From: Isochrysis galbana
Lineage: Eukaryota; Haptophyta; Isochrysidales; Isochrysidaceae
DNA length: 64,000 bases
Reading direction: 5' to 3'
Assembly (NCBI GenBank): GCA_018136815.1
Contig: CM030941.1
Location: 1,425,582 to 1,489,581, forward strand
Within the stretch, counting starts at the first letter, position 1, and every line of letters starts with the position of its first letter. The position numbers and the translations under genes are program-made. The notes under the pieces are model-generated. The model was given only the letters and a program-made list of their open reading frames with translations. It was not told the DNA's origin and did not search any database. Shown here in pieces: positions 20,055-30,645 of the stretch.

Positions 20055-20150
20055 TCGAACTGCAGAGCGCTCCGTCCGGACTCGAACTCGCGACCCAGAG
20101 CAAAAGGTTGGTGGAGGCGGTGGGTTGAACCACTATGCCACGCGAGAGTT
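20055..20150 (-). other. tRNA-like sequence with pol III box A and box B
   Basis: On the minus strand, TGGCATAGTGG fits box A and GAGTTCGAGTCC fits box B about 45 bases later. A second B-like GCAGTTCGAGCC follows after another 20 or so. A clean cloverleaf cannot be drawn: D-stem and T-stem pairing fail. It is therefore better read as a tRNA-derived repeat or decayed tRNA than a working gene. Confidence 0.35.
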
Positions 20151-20507
20151 TACGTAGCCATAGGGCCGATGGGAAGGGCTGAGAACCGCCCTATATACTC
20201 TGGTTTTTTTTCTCTTCTTTTTTCACTCTTCTTCTTCTTTCTTCCTCTGTTCTTTTTACTGTTTACTGTTATTTCTTTTTGCCTCTGAGACATCGCGAAT
20301 GCGACACATATACCCATATACCTTACCAAGATTTGCGCCCAGCTTGCCGTCACACAGCCTAAGGAGTCGATACACCGGCTCGAGGATTGCTATCGCTGTG
20401 TTGATTGACTCCATCAGATCGTCATTGCGTAAGTCGCGTTCCGTCAAAAGAGGACCACAATCTGTTTTCTTTTTAGTTATGAACAATAGTGGTACAAAAC
20501 AAGGCTG
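20151..20507. other. Non-coding, no gene recognised
   Basis: Pyrimidine-rich sequence with a variant GTTCCGTCAAAAGAGGACC motif at about 20438-20456. Short frames here show no recognisable motif. Confidence 0.45.
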
Positions 20508-20870
20508 TGTATAGAAACTTTTTTTTAAAATAAAGTCGCCGTATACGAGATGTTTCGTTTACGCAGCACATGTGATTACTTGCAATCATTGAGCACGCCG
20601 TGCGTATGCGCATCGACTTCCCCCTCGCGAGGGCGCCGTGCGTGCGCATAGAAACTTTTTTCCCCAAGGCCCACATTAACGTAAAGTAGCCATATACGAG
20701 ACGTTTCGTTTGCGCAGCACGTGTGATTGCTTGCAATCATTGTGCACGCCGTGCGCATGCACATCAGCTTCCCCCCCGCGGGGCGCCGTGCGTGCGCATA
20801 GCAACTTCCAGGAAGGTGCACGCCGTGCGTTCACTCTTTCCGCGGGGGGACTCTGGACGCAGAGGCGGTC
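20508..20870 (+). repeat. Tandem repeat, period about 150 bp
   Basis: Two and a half units, each with ATACGAGA(T/C)GTTTCGTTT, CGCAGCAC(A/G)TGTGATT, TTGCAATCATTG, CACGCCGTGCG and CCCC(C)GCG. An inverted copy occupies 22490-22720, so the acidic ORF lies between inverted copies. Confidence 0.65.
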
Positions 20871-21101
20871 GGGAACCGCGGGGGCACCCCTGGGACCGGG
20901 GAAAATATTACCGTATATTGCGAAAACACTAACGTAAACAATCGAGGTCTTGGGGTCTCTCCGCTCCCCCGGGGCCCCCTCCCCCGGGTCCCCTCCTCCC
21001 CCTCTCATCGACCTACCAGAGAGAGACGGCTCCTACTGCCTGCCTCCCTCCTCCCTCCTCGCTCACCCTCCAGCTCTCTCCTCGCCCTCGTCTTCCTCAC
21101 G

Positions 21102-22013
21102 ATGGTGGCGACTCGGCGCGCATCGGTACGGTCCTCCGTCCTCTCGTCTCGTGCTCCTGCTCGCTGGTTTCGTTCGACTCGCTCGACACCGCCACCTGTC
21201 GACTGGACGCCGAGCGCAAGCGCTGCTCGCACGACTCGTTCCTCTTCCTGCTCCAAGGGCGCGGCGGAGGAGGCGGATCCTGTTCGCGTTCCTGATGCCG
21301 AGGAGGAGGCCCTTTCCCCGACCGATGAGGCCACCACCACCACCACCGACGAGGACTCCGGGCCTGTGGGAGGAGAAGAGGAGAACGAGGACTGTGCGTC
21401 GGACGCTCCAGGTCTTCTTGTTCCCATCGCGCGGGTTGCGGATGTCGAGGAGCCAGCCGAGTCGATGGAGGAGGTCGAGACCGCCCACGCGCTCGCTCTC
21501 GCCGATGAGAAGGAAGCCGAGGAAGAGGACGAGAAGGCGGAGAAGGCGGAGAATGAGAAGACGGCTGCGTCCGACGCACCAGTCGGAGAAGTCTTCACTC
21601 GGTTCGAAGAGGCCACGCAGCTGGAAGAGGAGCTCGAGGAGGAGGAGAAGGGCGAGACCGCCGAGGAGGCCGAGACCGCCGAGGCGCCCGCTCCTGCCAA
21701 GGCGAACGAAAAGGAGGGTGAGGAGAAGACGGAGGAGAAGGAAGAGGAGACGTCCGACGCAGCCGCTCAGGAGGGGTTGGAGGTGGCCACGCAGCTGGAG
21801 GAACTGACTCAGCTCGAGGAGTCCGCGGAGACCGCAGCCGAGCCGACCTCCGCGGAGGCCGCGATCGAGACCTCCACGGATGCCTCGCGTGTGATGGAGG
21901 ACCATGCGTCCGACGCTCAAGCGGACGCTATGTTGGAGCCCATCGTTGACGAGAAGGGGGACATCAGTAGAATTGAGCGATCAGATGTCCACAGTTGTAT
22001 TGTAGTTGTTTAA
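21102..22013 (+). CDS. Glu/Ala-rich low-complexity protein
   Basis: 303 codons from the ATG at 21102 to TAA. The first 50 residues are Arg/Ser-rich; the rest is strongly acidic (EEEE, AEEAETAE). Two related segments stand out: FEEATQLEEELEEEEKGETAEEAE and EVATQLEELTQLEESAETAAE, each preceded by SDA. It is predicted to be disordered or coiled-coil. The last 16 residues are encoded by the left arm of an inverted-repeat element, which supplies the stop codon. Several other frames are also open because of composition, so it could be a phantom. No function is recognised. Confidence 0.45.
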   Translation: MVATRRASVRSSVLSSRAPARWFRSTRSTPPPVDWTPSASAARTTRSSSCSKGAAEEADPVRVPDAEEEALSPTDEATTTTTDEDSGPVGGEEENEDCASDAPGLLVPIARVADVEEPAESMEEVETAHALALADEKEAEEEDEKAEKAENEKTAASDAPVGEVFTRFEEATQLEEELEEEEKGETAEEAETAEAPAPAKANEKEGEEKTEEKEEETSDAAAQEGLEVATQLEELTQLEESAETAAEPTSAEAAIETSTDASRVMEDHASDAQADAMLEPIVDEKGDISRIERSDVHSCIVVV

Positions 22014-22239
22014 CATTAGATCTTGTTAAAATTATAAGAGAGAGACGCTACCCGTCGCGGTGCCCCTGTGCCCTGTGGTGCCCCCATGGATTCCGACGAC
22101 CTGGCCTCCTGGGTGCATTTGCGCTTGGTGGAAGTCTGGGAGCGCTCTTCGAGTTGAAACTGGTTGGAGTGAGCGCCTGGCGATGCAGCGCTCGTGGTGA
22201 CCGGTGTGTGCATGAGCATTTCGATGGACGAGCAATAGG

Positions 22240-22412
22240 TGAGGAAGGGGCACGAGGAAGGGCAGGAGGAAGGGCAGGAAGGGCAGGGCAGGAGGAAGAG
22301 CAGGAAGGGCAGGGCAGGAGGAAGGGCAGGAGGAAGGGCAGGAGGAAGGGGGCAGGAGGAAGGGGGCAGGAGGAAGGGGGCAGGAGGAAGGGGGCAGGAG
22401 GAAGGGCAGGTC
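22240..22412 (+). repeat. Purine minisatellite (GGGCAGGAGGAA)n
   Basis: Roughly a dozen 12-14-bp units of GGGCAGGAGGAA with extra G in the last four. It lies inside the foldback element. Confidence 0.8.
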
Positions 22413-22489
22413 CTTCCGCACTTTTCGCCAAGAAGGAACGGCGTGCAGAAAAAGTTGTTATGCTGCATGATGAGTGGCAATCACACTTT

Positions 22490-22720
22490 GTTCCGCCCGT
22501 CCTCCGCGCCCAGAGTTCCCCCGCGAAAAGAGTGAACGCACGGCGTGCACCTTCCTGGAAGTTGCTATGCGCACGCACGGCGCCCCCGCGGGGGTGCGCC
22601 GGTGCACATCGCGCCGTGCCCACGCACGGCGTGCACATGTGATTGCAAGTCATCACAGGCGCTGTGTAATGAAACATCTCTTATATGGCCAGTTTACGTA
22701 GTTGTGGGCCGCAGGGGCTA
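22490..22720 (-). repeat. Inverted copy of the 20.5-kb tandem unit
   Basis: Read on the minus strand it repeats the 20690-20870 sequence: GTGTGATT-like start, CACGCCGTGCG, GCAACTTCCAGGAAGGTGCA, CGCCGTGCGTTCACTC and CGCGGGGGAACTCTGG. A partial extra copy follows at 22720-22815. Confidence 0.6.
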
Positions 22721-22926
22721 CACACACGGAACGGGTTGACATGCGCGCGCACGGCGTATCCGCGGGGGGACCGATGCACATCGCGCCGTGCCCATGCACG
22801 GCGTGCACCGATGTGATTAGCGAAGAAGCTTTGACGACCTCTCTCTCTTATAATTTTAACAAGATCTAATGTTAAACAACTACAATACAACTGTGGACAT
22901 TTGATCGCTCAATTCGACTGATGTCC

Positions 22927-23253
22927 CACTATTGACGGAACGACACCTAGTCTATGGTGTGCGAAAAGTATTTTTCACCCGTGATGACAATAATACAATG
23001 GATATCAGAGCACGTGGAGCAATCACATCCGCTGTAAATTCTCTACTACCCAATGCCGGTGGTAGACCAAGAGCTGATTTGAACCTCATGTTGGACAGGA
23101 TGTGTCATATTTTGTGGACTGGGGCGCCATGGAGGTCTCTTGGGATTGTGTCACGGAAATAGACCACAGTGTCTGTGCTCAGGTGTTTGGAGAAAGGGAC
23201 GTCTGTAGTGTGAACTGGTGTTTTGTGTCCGCTTAGCGTTTTCGCACATAACG
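22927..23253. other. Intergenic, no gene recognised
   Basis: Begins with ATTGACGGAACGACACC, the reverse complement of the sequence at 15125. TTTTCGCACATAACGTTA at about 23240 resembles a sequence at about 40148. Confidence 0.4.
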
Positions 23254-23460
23254 TTAGCGAGTTACTGTACTTGGAAAGATGAACCGGAGGATGAGGACCA
23301 AAACTACGGCGACGAAGAGTGGAATCATACTCTTTGTGTACGCGATTGCGAAAACCGCAAGAAGGGCAATGCCCACTGCCAGAGAAATACGCCACTTGCC
23401 GCGTCTGGTCTTCCATTCATTGGCAAGCTCCGCGTTGTCAATGAAAACCGGGTACGCCAT
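23254..23460 (-). CDS. Small predicted membrane protein
   Basis: 68 codons, ATG at 23460. After a polar 27-residue start (FIDNAELANEWKTRRGKW) there are two hydrophobic spans, ISLAVGIALLAVFAIAY and MIPLFVAVVLVLILRFIF, separated by TKS. The pattern is protein-like and the codon use resembles the host genes, but no family is recognised. It could also be one exon of a larger gene. Confidence 0.35.
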   Translation of the reverse strand: MAYPVFIDNAELANEWKTRRGKWRISLAVGIALLAVFAIAYTKSMIPLFVAVVLVLILRFIFPSTVTR

Positions 23461-25182
23461 CTCTGTAACATCACGGGTAGAAAAACTTTTCTCAACAAGT
23501 TTCGTTACACGCCTATAGTTTCGTTACGCGTCCATACTTGATGGAACACTACCTCCGTGTCTTCACCTGCACCTGCAGTTCCTGCACTCTCACCTTCACA
23601 TGCACCTTCACTGAAGAAAAAACTTCGGACCAGCACCGTTGGCGGCTGCGTTCAATCATCACGCGCATAAGAGACCAGCGATACTCTGAAGTACATCAAA
23701 TTCTAATCCGAGCGATTGTCGCTAATGACGTGTAACGAAACTGTTTTGGCATGGGGCAGGCATCCACTCAGATTTCAGAGGGTACCACTTGGGAAGGCAG
23801 GCTCACAAAATCGATGAGGATGTATGAGTGTTGACGCAAAAGGGAGCTTCGGACAGACGAGGTTGGGGGTTATCCAACCCGACCTCCTCGACATCGGTCA
23901 TGGGCCACGCTGATTGAGCGCAAAATGCTTCAATCGGCCCATGCGCTCGATGCCACACCTCAAGTGGAGGGAGGAGGATCGGCAAGGTTTCTTCTGGACC
24001 AGGTGTCTCCGCAGATGCTTGCGCACAGACGTGTAGCAGAGGAGCCCATCGTCTAGATGATGTGTGTGTGACTATAATGGGGGGACCCTCTTCGGAGGGG
24101 TGAACTCTAGTACCTCCCGCAAGAATGATCTAGGCTTGCTCCATATTCTCGCACGCCCAGCTCCTGGCCTGAGCCGAGAAAAGTAGAGCCCAGACTTCTT
24201 TCCGCCAAGAGACTTGTCTGGATATGCCTGAAATGCAATTATAGTCGAGTTTCGCCAAACAACTGGCGCGTCGGGAGATGCGAAACCAGGTGGGCTCACA
24301 TCCATGGATGTGGGGTGTTGTCTCGTCTCTCCTCGTCGCGATGTAGCGCCCCTTTCCTCCCGCCCTCTCAAGAGTTCTCTACACTCCATCCCCCAGCCCC
24401 GCTGAGAATTGCCACGATCAAGCGATCAAGCGCGAGGTTGATCTTGATCCGACACCTGAGGTAGCCCCGGCTCCGACGGCTGTCCCGTGTTCTCTTATTC
24501 TCCTCTTCTCCTTCGAGCGTACCGTTGCCCAGTTGTACGTGCCTCGGGTACGGTGGTTGTGAGAGGGAAAGAGATTGTCGGGGACAATCCCAAATTGAAA
24601 ATTGTATCACAACCAACGACCACGACTAGATACTAGAAACAAGGCACACGTTTCAAGCTCACGTTCACGTACAACAGCAAAGTTGAAAGTTGCACTTGGA
24701 CTTGGATCGGCCCATAAATTACGGCACATACACCTACGCACAACACGCCGCTCGCATGCGGGCAACAACTGCATCAATCACAACCACAACGCCACTATTG
24801 AGGCAAACATTTGACGCACAATTTCCTAGCTAGAGCTAGAGCACCAGTACAAGTACCTGTACCTGATGTTGGCCCGCTCCGGGGCTCCGCAGCGTCAGCC
24901 GCCACACTATACACTATCTCTGCTTCTCTGCGGCCGTGTGGACCAACAATCTCCTTTGGTTTCAAGCTGAGCTTTGCTTTCTCATGCGGCGCGCGGCTCG
25001 TGCACGGTCAGCCTACCCTGCCATCCTTCTCCATCCATCTCTCCTCCCTGCTCCCTCCTCCCCTCTCTTGCCTTCGCCTCGCCTCGCCTCCGCTTCTCGC
25101 CGCCTCCTAGCTAGTAGAAAAATATAGAGTAGAGAAAAAAATGTGAGACTGGAGAAAAGAACCCTCACACGCGCCGGCAGCG
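23461..25182. other. Intergenic, no gene recognised
   Basis: Neither strand shows a convincing frame. The last 100 bases, C/T-rich with TATAGAG, form the 5' flank of the bS21m-like gene. Confidence 0.45.
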
Positions 25183-25657
25183 ATGCTCGCGCTCTCGCGG
25201 CTCGGCTCGCGGCTGGTGGGACACTCTCTAGCGGCGCCAGCATGGGGTGTCTGGCGCGGAATAATCACCGTCAAGGTCAACGACCCAGTCATGAGGGGAG
25301 CCGTCGACAAGGAGTCCCTCGAGTCCGAGATAGTTCGTGCAGAGGAGACGGCTGTGGCGCAATTCAACAGACAAGTCCGCAAAGAGGTGGAATTCGGCTC
25401 GGTGCATCAGGGCGGGCGACGGATGAAGCGTCTGTCCAGATTCACGTATCCTGCTCAAGCACGAAGGGCCGAAGGTGAGGAACAGCATCAATTGCAACTC
25501 TACTGGCGTTTGACTAACTGACACAACGCTCACACTCACGTCCGTTCATGTCACCCTCTCTTTGTCAACAACAGATGAGCACAAGGGGTTCCGCGCGTAC
25601 AAGAAACGCATGGATGCATTGATGAATTTTGTGCAATATCGACGACGACGCGGATGA
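25183..25657 (+). CDS. Mitochondrial ribosomal protein bS21m-like, two exons
   Basis: Exons 25183-25474 and 25575-25657 give 124 residues. The 100-bp intron has donor GAAG|GTGAGG and acceptor CAACAG|AT, phase 1. The N-terminus (MLALSRLGSRLVGHSLAAP) is Arg/Ser/Leu-rich without acids, as in mitochondrial presequences. ITVKVND followed by an acidic helix with FNRQVRKEVEFG, then an Arg/Lys-rich tail with YKKRM...YRRRRG, fits the S21 pattern. S21 sits near the anti-Shine-Dalgarno region of the small subunit. The family match is by composition and order, not by a fixed motif, so another small basic mitochondrial protein is possible. Confidence 0.5.
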
Positions 25658-26170
25658 ATCTGTCGTTATCCTCACCGGCGAATGGGTGGTCGTAGGAGCA
25701 GGCATCGCAAATAGTATATCACACCGCACATCTCACTACGTATCCTATTGGTGGTTGGTGGTGTCTTGCGCGCGAATCGCAATCTGATTCATTCGAGCTT
25801 GATTGCCGTTGTGTCGGGAACTAAATTTGGATGTCGCGCTTGCACAACCCACTTTATATACAAGAAGTAGTATGTCAACTAAATTTATACTTGGTTGCGA
25901 TGGAGCGCGCGAACGCGGCTCTTCTCTCCTCACGGCCCCCCATCGAGCGCCGAGCGAGGCAGGCCCTCCAGCGCTCATGGACCAGTCGCAGTTGAAACGA
26001 CCGCGTCCCCCGTCAGAGGCCGAGCAGGTGCGTGCGATTCCGGTCGCGCCACACGGCCCGTGGCTCCGGCCACAACCAACACAACTTGTACACAACTAAG
26101 GCTGTGAACCGGTTAGAGTGTTAACCAGTTAACACCCAAACACCCAAGCATTTGGCACTACCACCCTGAT
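25658..26170. other. Intergenic with a family C 5'-end copy
   Basis: TCAACTAAATTTATACTTGG at 25874 matches the 5' end of the 15561 element; similarity fades within about 80 bp. A palindrome GTTAACCAGTTAAC lies near 26120. Confidence 0.5.
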
Positions 26171-26197
26171 AGTGTTAGTGCCTCGGGCACTAACACT
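26171..26197. repeat. Perfect 12-bp hairpin
   Basis: AGTGTTAGTGCC, a three-base loop TCG, then GGCACTAACACT. No T-run follows; its role is unknown. Confidence 0.6.
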
Positions 26198-26952
26198 AAC
26201 AGTCTATGTAGCAATTTTGCCACAGGGTGTTAACATGGTGGTAATGGCCCCTTTTGCCTTTTGCCGCGCTGGCGTGCATCCGCGCATAGAGGGGCTCGGC
26301 GCAGTGCTACAGTGCTATGAGGGTGTCCCCGAACCCCGAAGGAAGGCCGATTTTTTTGCGCCTGCGGCGCGCACAAGCATGTTTTGGTCTTTAACTTTAA
26401 ATGACTTCCCTAGAGCTAAGTTACACACACACTGCATATAGATGAGCGACAACGCGACAACTATATGCCAACCCCACATTCCCCACATTCCCCACATCCA
26501 CAGCCCACCCCTGGCGCACACGCGCACACCCGGCAAATCGCGACCTATGGCTTATAAATCACAATTAGCCGCCGCCAACAAACAGTGTTGGTGTCGTGGA
26601 TAAAGGGAGCCGCACCACACCGCACGCTCTACCCTTAGAGCGTGCCTGCTTTCCCGCGCCTTGCCTCCATCCCCTCGTCGCAGCGCGCCCTATCTTTAGA
26701 GCGTGTCTTCCTCACACCCCTCTCCTCCCCTCCCTTCCCGCCCCGAGTTCCCGCGCATACGACGCACAGCCGAGATCCCTTCCTTCCATTCTCCCACGTC
26801 TTCGCGGCGTTTCCCTTGTTCCCTTGGCCAGAGAGGGTCGGAGAGTCTCCCGCGCTCGCCGATTCCCTCCCGTTCCTCCAGCGCTCGCCCCCTCCCGTTC
26901 CATTAGTTTCCCTTTGTTTCCATAGTTTTCCGAGTGGTTCTTCCGTCGCCCC
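26198..26952. other. Leader of the LINE or intergenic DNA
   Basis: C/T-rich sequence with two copies of CCTTAGAGCGTG / CTTTAGAGCGTG near 26632 and 26694. It probably contains the 5' UTR of the LINE. Confidence 0.4.
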
Positions 26953-28893
26953 GTGTACATTTTCCCGTCTTCTTCTTCTGCTCCCGCGACAGCGCTGGGT
27001 CGTCCCGTTCGTGCCCCCTTCTGTGCCCTCGTCTACTCCCGTTCGTCATGCCCGGCCATGGATCGCCCGTACCGTCCCGTGTGCTCCCATCCCGTGTTGC
27101 TTCCGGCCGCTCGTCCCGTTCCTCTCGTCCCGCAACTCATACATCCCATGTTACAGACTCACAACCACAACCTCACACAGATCCACCACAGTCACCGCAT
27201 CTGCGAATGCGACGCTGAGGCCGCCAAGCGCAGGGAGCGCAACGAGTCGCGCAAGCTCACTCCCCGCCCCAAATCGGCCCATGAGGCGCTCGGCAAGGCC
27301 CCTCCCAAGCCATGCGCCCGCTTCACACAAGGCCTTTGCCTGCGCAACAAGCGCGGGGTACGCTGCAACCTCTCGCACGAGATCCCCGGAGCATGGATCG
27401 ACAACAAATGTACGATTCGCTGCCACCTTCATCCTCACAAGAAGATTTCGGGAGTTTGCCTCAACGGCCCGACGTGCCTATTCCTACACCCAGAGTGCGC
27501 GGCGGCCCTGCTCGCCAAATTGCACGCAATAGCCCGCGACGCGGCCCAGCCGCCGCACCCCAGACTCGCCTTTGACTCCACCCTCGGATACCCAGGTGAG
27601 GGACCGATCAGAGTCGCGACGTACAACGTCAACGGCACCAAAGGCGGCAAACTTGCCGCGGTGCTCTCTCAAGCGCGTAAGGCGGGCGTAGACATACTCC
27701 TTCTCCAAGAGCTGCACGCATACGAAGATGGCTCACATCGCCGATCGTACAGAACGGCGAACCTCCTAGGCTGGCACTGGTTTGACTCGCCGGGAGAGCT
27801 AGCGGACCCGGCAAGCGGAGTAGCGATCGCGATTCGCGAAACGTGCGCCAGGGTGACCCCTAGAGTAGACTCCGTAGTGGAAATCATAAAAGGAAGATGC
27901 ATAAAGGTAGATATCGAGATAGACGAAAAAACATACCGTATCATTTCCGTGTACCTAAGCGCCAACCCGAGCCCGAGGGGCGCCCAGATAGAAAAACTTC
28001 GCCACGACCAACACGTAGCGGAAAGCATAAGTACCCCGACCCTAATGGGGGGCGACTTCAACTGCGTAGAAAACGTAGCGACCGACACGGCAGGCACGGG
28101 GCCGGCACCCTATGCCAATGTGCACGGGGACAAATGGAAAACCCTTATAAAAAACGCCGGCCTACAGGACGCACACAGAACCATGAAGCTGGGACCGAAC
28201 GCAGGCTTCACACGCCTAGCACATACCATCCACACGAGAATAGACCGTCTATACCACAGCCGATCCACGGACAAATTCCAATGGCACAAGCTGGGGCCCA
28301 GTCCAGACCTGTTCACAGGGAGGGCGGCCTCCGACCACCTACCACTGCTAGCCGCGTTCGAGACGCCGTGCTACAAGCCAAACCGCAACTACGACCTGCC
28401 CATCGACGCAGAGATTATCCGAGAAGACGGAGCCGCGAGGGCGGTGGAACTCCTCTTCCGTAGGGCACAAAGCAACGCGCGTGGAGGCGGTGATCTAGCC
28501 GAGGAATGGGCGAGCGCAAAAGCGCTCGTGGCCACCTTCCTCAGGGAAGAAACGCGGGCCCGAAGAACGCCCACTATCCAATCTACACTGGAAAAAACAA
28601 TCGCGACGCTTAACATAAAACTCATCAAGAAGGGGCCAGACGCAGATCTCACGAGGGAGATCGCAGAAACCAACCGCAAACTGGCGGACGAACGCGGCAA
28701 GACGCCCCTAAGACACCTCCCCATATACGCCAATCTCCGACGAGAAGACCTCCACTCTAGAGAATTCTTCAGAAAACTCAGACAACAAAAATGGAATGGA
28801 AACATCAAAGAAATATACAAGACCAATGACTGGAACAACCCCAAACACGCCGACCAATCTACGACCACGATGACGAATTGTGATGGCCCTTAG
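26953..28893 (+). pseudogene. LINE ORF, 5' half: CCCH fingers and APE-type endonuclease, reverse transcriptase missing
   Basis: 646 codons from the first ATG; the true start is uncertain. Cys/His fingers occur at residues about 119-141 (CARFTQGLC...CNLSH) and 153-180. An exonuclease-endonuclease-phosphatase domain follows at about 218-475. Its catalytic landmarks are all present: TYNVNG, LLLQELH, SGVAIAI, GGDFN and SDHLP. A helical linker runs to about residue 640 (HSREFFRKLRQQKWNGN). Homology ends near 28850, before the reverse transcriptase, and the frame closes at TAG soon after. LINE copies normally lose their 5' end, so loss of the 3' half points to a later deletion or recombination. The linker resembles minus-strand 49190-49020, suggesting the same clade. 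Confidence 0.8.
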
Positions 28894-29930
28894 GGCCTGA
28901 GGGCAATGAGGAAGGTGGCAAGCCGGCGGCAGGCGCGGCTGAGGAGACGGCTTCGGAGACGATGACGGGCTGAAGCCCGTCAGCAGAGGAAGGCGGGCAG
29001 GCGGGCTTGAGCGAGGGCGAGGACGGCGGCGAGAACGACATGGAACGAGCGGCGAGAGGCGAGGGCGAGTGAGAGGAGGGCTGTGATGGCAGGGGCTGGC
29101 GAGGCGAGGCGAGTTTGTTGGGTACGAGTGTTACGAGAGCGAGAGCGACGAGAGCGAGAGCGACGACGGATGACGACTGACGACAGGACGACGGACAGAG
29201 ACACCCAGGAAAACACCCCGACTCTCGCCCCACGACTTTCTCACATAACTCGACTGAAATCAAACCCAAACACTCCGATCAGACAACGACGGACGACGAT
29301 CAAAGGGCGATCTGTCGGCGATCTTGTCTGGAACGGGAATCGCACCATAACGGAAACGAGGGGCAATCCTGCTGCACAAGATTCCAAGAGACCTACCAAA
29401 TAAGACGAAAGGAGTGCGATGTGCCTAAGGGGGAGATACGAAGAGGTCGCAAATTAAACCTGATTGCCCCCAGAAGCAGATAAAGAACCGCAGGGGAGAT
29501 AGCAAATTAAACCTATCTGCGAGGCGCCTGGGAGGAAGAAAGGTAGGGAAACTTCCCTTCTCTTTCGAGAGAAAGAGAGAGGGCGCTCCACAACCCACGA
29601 TCCCATGCATCCAAGCGAAGCTTTTGACCGAGAACGAGAACGAGAGAATTATAACGATAAATACCGAACGACGAAGAGAAGAGCGAAGCCTAACGAGTGT
29701 CGATTCGCGAATGCGACACCCCCCTGCTAGGATCGAGCGTCCCGCGAGGAAAGAAGAGAACCTAACGGACATCGGAGAGCTCCAAGCAAGCCACGAGAAA
29801 GGCAGAAGAGCAATCCTGAACGAGACCGAATGAGCCAAGAGCGAAGAGCGAATAAATCCGAAGAGCGGATGAAACAATAAATCGAGAAGTTACGAATTAC
29901 GAACAACGAACAATCGAGGACCGATGAGAA
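28894..29930. other. Low-complexity, no gene recognised
   Basis: GAGCGAC/GACGAC-rich sequence at 29000-29210, then two copies of CAAATTAAACCT(G/A)T(T/C) near 29450 and 29503. Nothing protein-like. Confidence 0.5.
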
Positions 29931-30150
29931 CGCGGAACGACAAGAATCGAGAATCGAGAGCGAGAAACGAAGAACGCGGAACGACGAGAATCGAGAATCG
30001 AAGAACGAGAAACGAAGAACGCGGAACGACGAGAATCGAGAATCGACGATGAATCGAAGAACGAGAAACGAAGAACGCGGAACGACGAGAATCGAGAATC
30101 GAGAATCGAAGAACGAACGACGAACGGCGAACGACGAACTATAAGAATAG
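29931..30150 (-). repeat. Tandem repeat of GAACGACGAGAATCGAGAAT units
   Basis: Four units of about 43-55 bp, each starting GCGGAACGAC(A/G)AGAATCGAG and ending GAAACGAAGAAC. It lies on the 3' side of the chromovirus and may belong to its LTR, but no second LTR copy was found. Confidence 0.65.
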
Positions 30151-30627
30151 TGCGCGACGATCGAAGAGACAGGAAGTACCACACCCGTCCGGACGATGAG
30201 GTGTAGAATCGGCGGCCGGCGCGGCAGACCGCAGGACTCAACGCTGCAACCCATCCCCTTCTCTCTTTTACGAGAGTTTTACCTGGATGTTTGGGCGGTG
30301 TGGCGGCACCCAAGTTACAACGCGGCGTCTCCTGTTCTTCGATATATGAGTAGTCGAACAGCCAACGGCGAAAGGCGGCGAGATATCACGACGGGCTCGG
30401 CACGTCACGCGCGAGCTCAACGACGAGGTACGGGGGTCTCCTGACAGAGCGCAGCGAAAGGGGAGGGAGATCCATCCTCCGTGGTCGAAAGGGGGGGTGA
30501 GCCATACCTCTCTTCCCGCGGGGGGAACTATTCGGCGACCGCGGGGGGGAACTGGAAAAGAATTCCCGTACGTTCCCGTACCGCGATCATACGTAAACGA
30601 TGGCGTTGAGAGATATCTGAAGGGGCG
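30151..30627. other. Possible chromovirus 3' LTR region
   Basis: Contains repeated CGCGGGGGGAACT near 30515-30550. Expected to hold the 3' LTR by position only. Confidence 0.3.
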
Positions 30628-30645
30628 TGACAGTCGCGACTGTCA
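30628..30645. repeat. Perfect 18-bp palindrome overlapping the pol stop codon
   Basis: TGACAGTCGCGACTGTCA; its last three bases are the TGA stop of the chromovirus pol on the minus strand. On that strand the sequence then reads CGCCCC, so TGTCACGCCCC may be the LTR start. Confidence 0.6.

Larger units (their letters stand above)
21958..22926. mobile_element. Foldback element with roughly 87-bp terminal inverted repeats
   Basis: The left arm (21958-22044) starts GGGACATCAG, runs through ATTGAGCGATCA and TTGTATTGTAGTTG, and ends TATAAGAGAGAG. The right arm (22838-22926) is its reverse complement with only a few mismatches. Between them lie an unrelated GC-rich part, a purine minisatellite and an inverted copy of the 20.5-kb tandem repeat. 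No transposase frame is present. It looks like a non-autonomous DNA element or a large inverted duplication. A clear target-site duplication was not found. Confidence 0.65.

Noticed and set aside
20055..20150. Functional tRNA gene
   Set aside because: Box A and B fit, but D- and T-stems do not pair and no anticodon stem is stable.
21005..21920. Minus-strand and shifted plus-strand frames over the acidic ORF
   Set aside because: Composition-driven shadows; the plus-strand 21102 frame is the only one with a plausible start and biased acidic content.
20508..22815. CRISPR-like array
   Set aside because: Units are about 150 bp with internal palindromes and no short spacers, the copies are inverted, and the DNA is nuclear eukaryotic.
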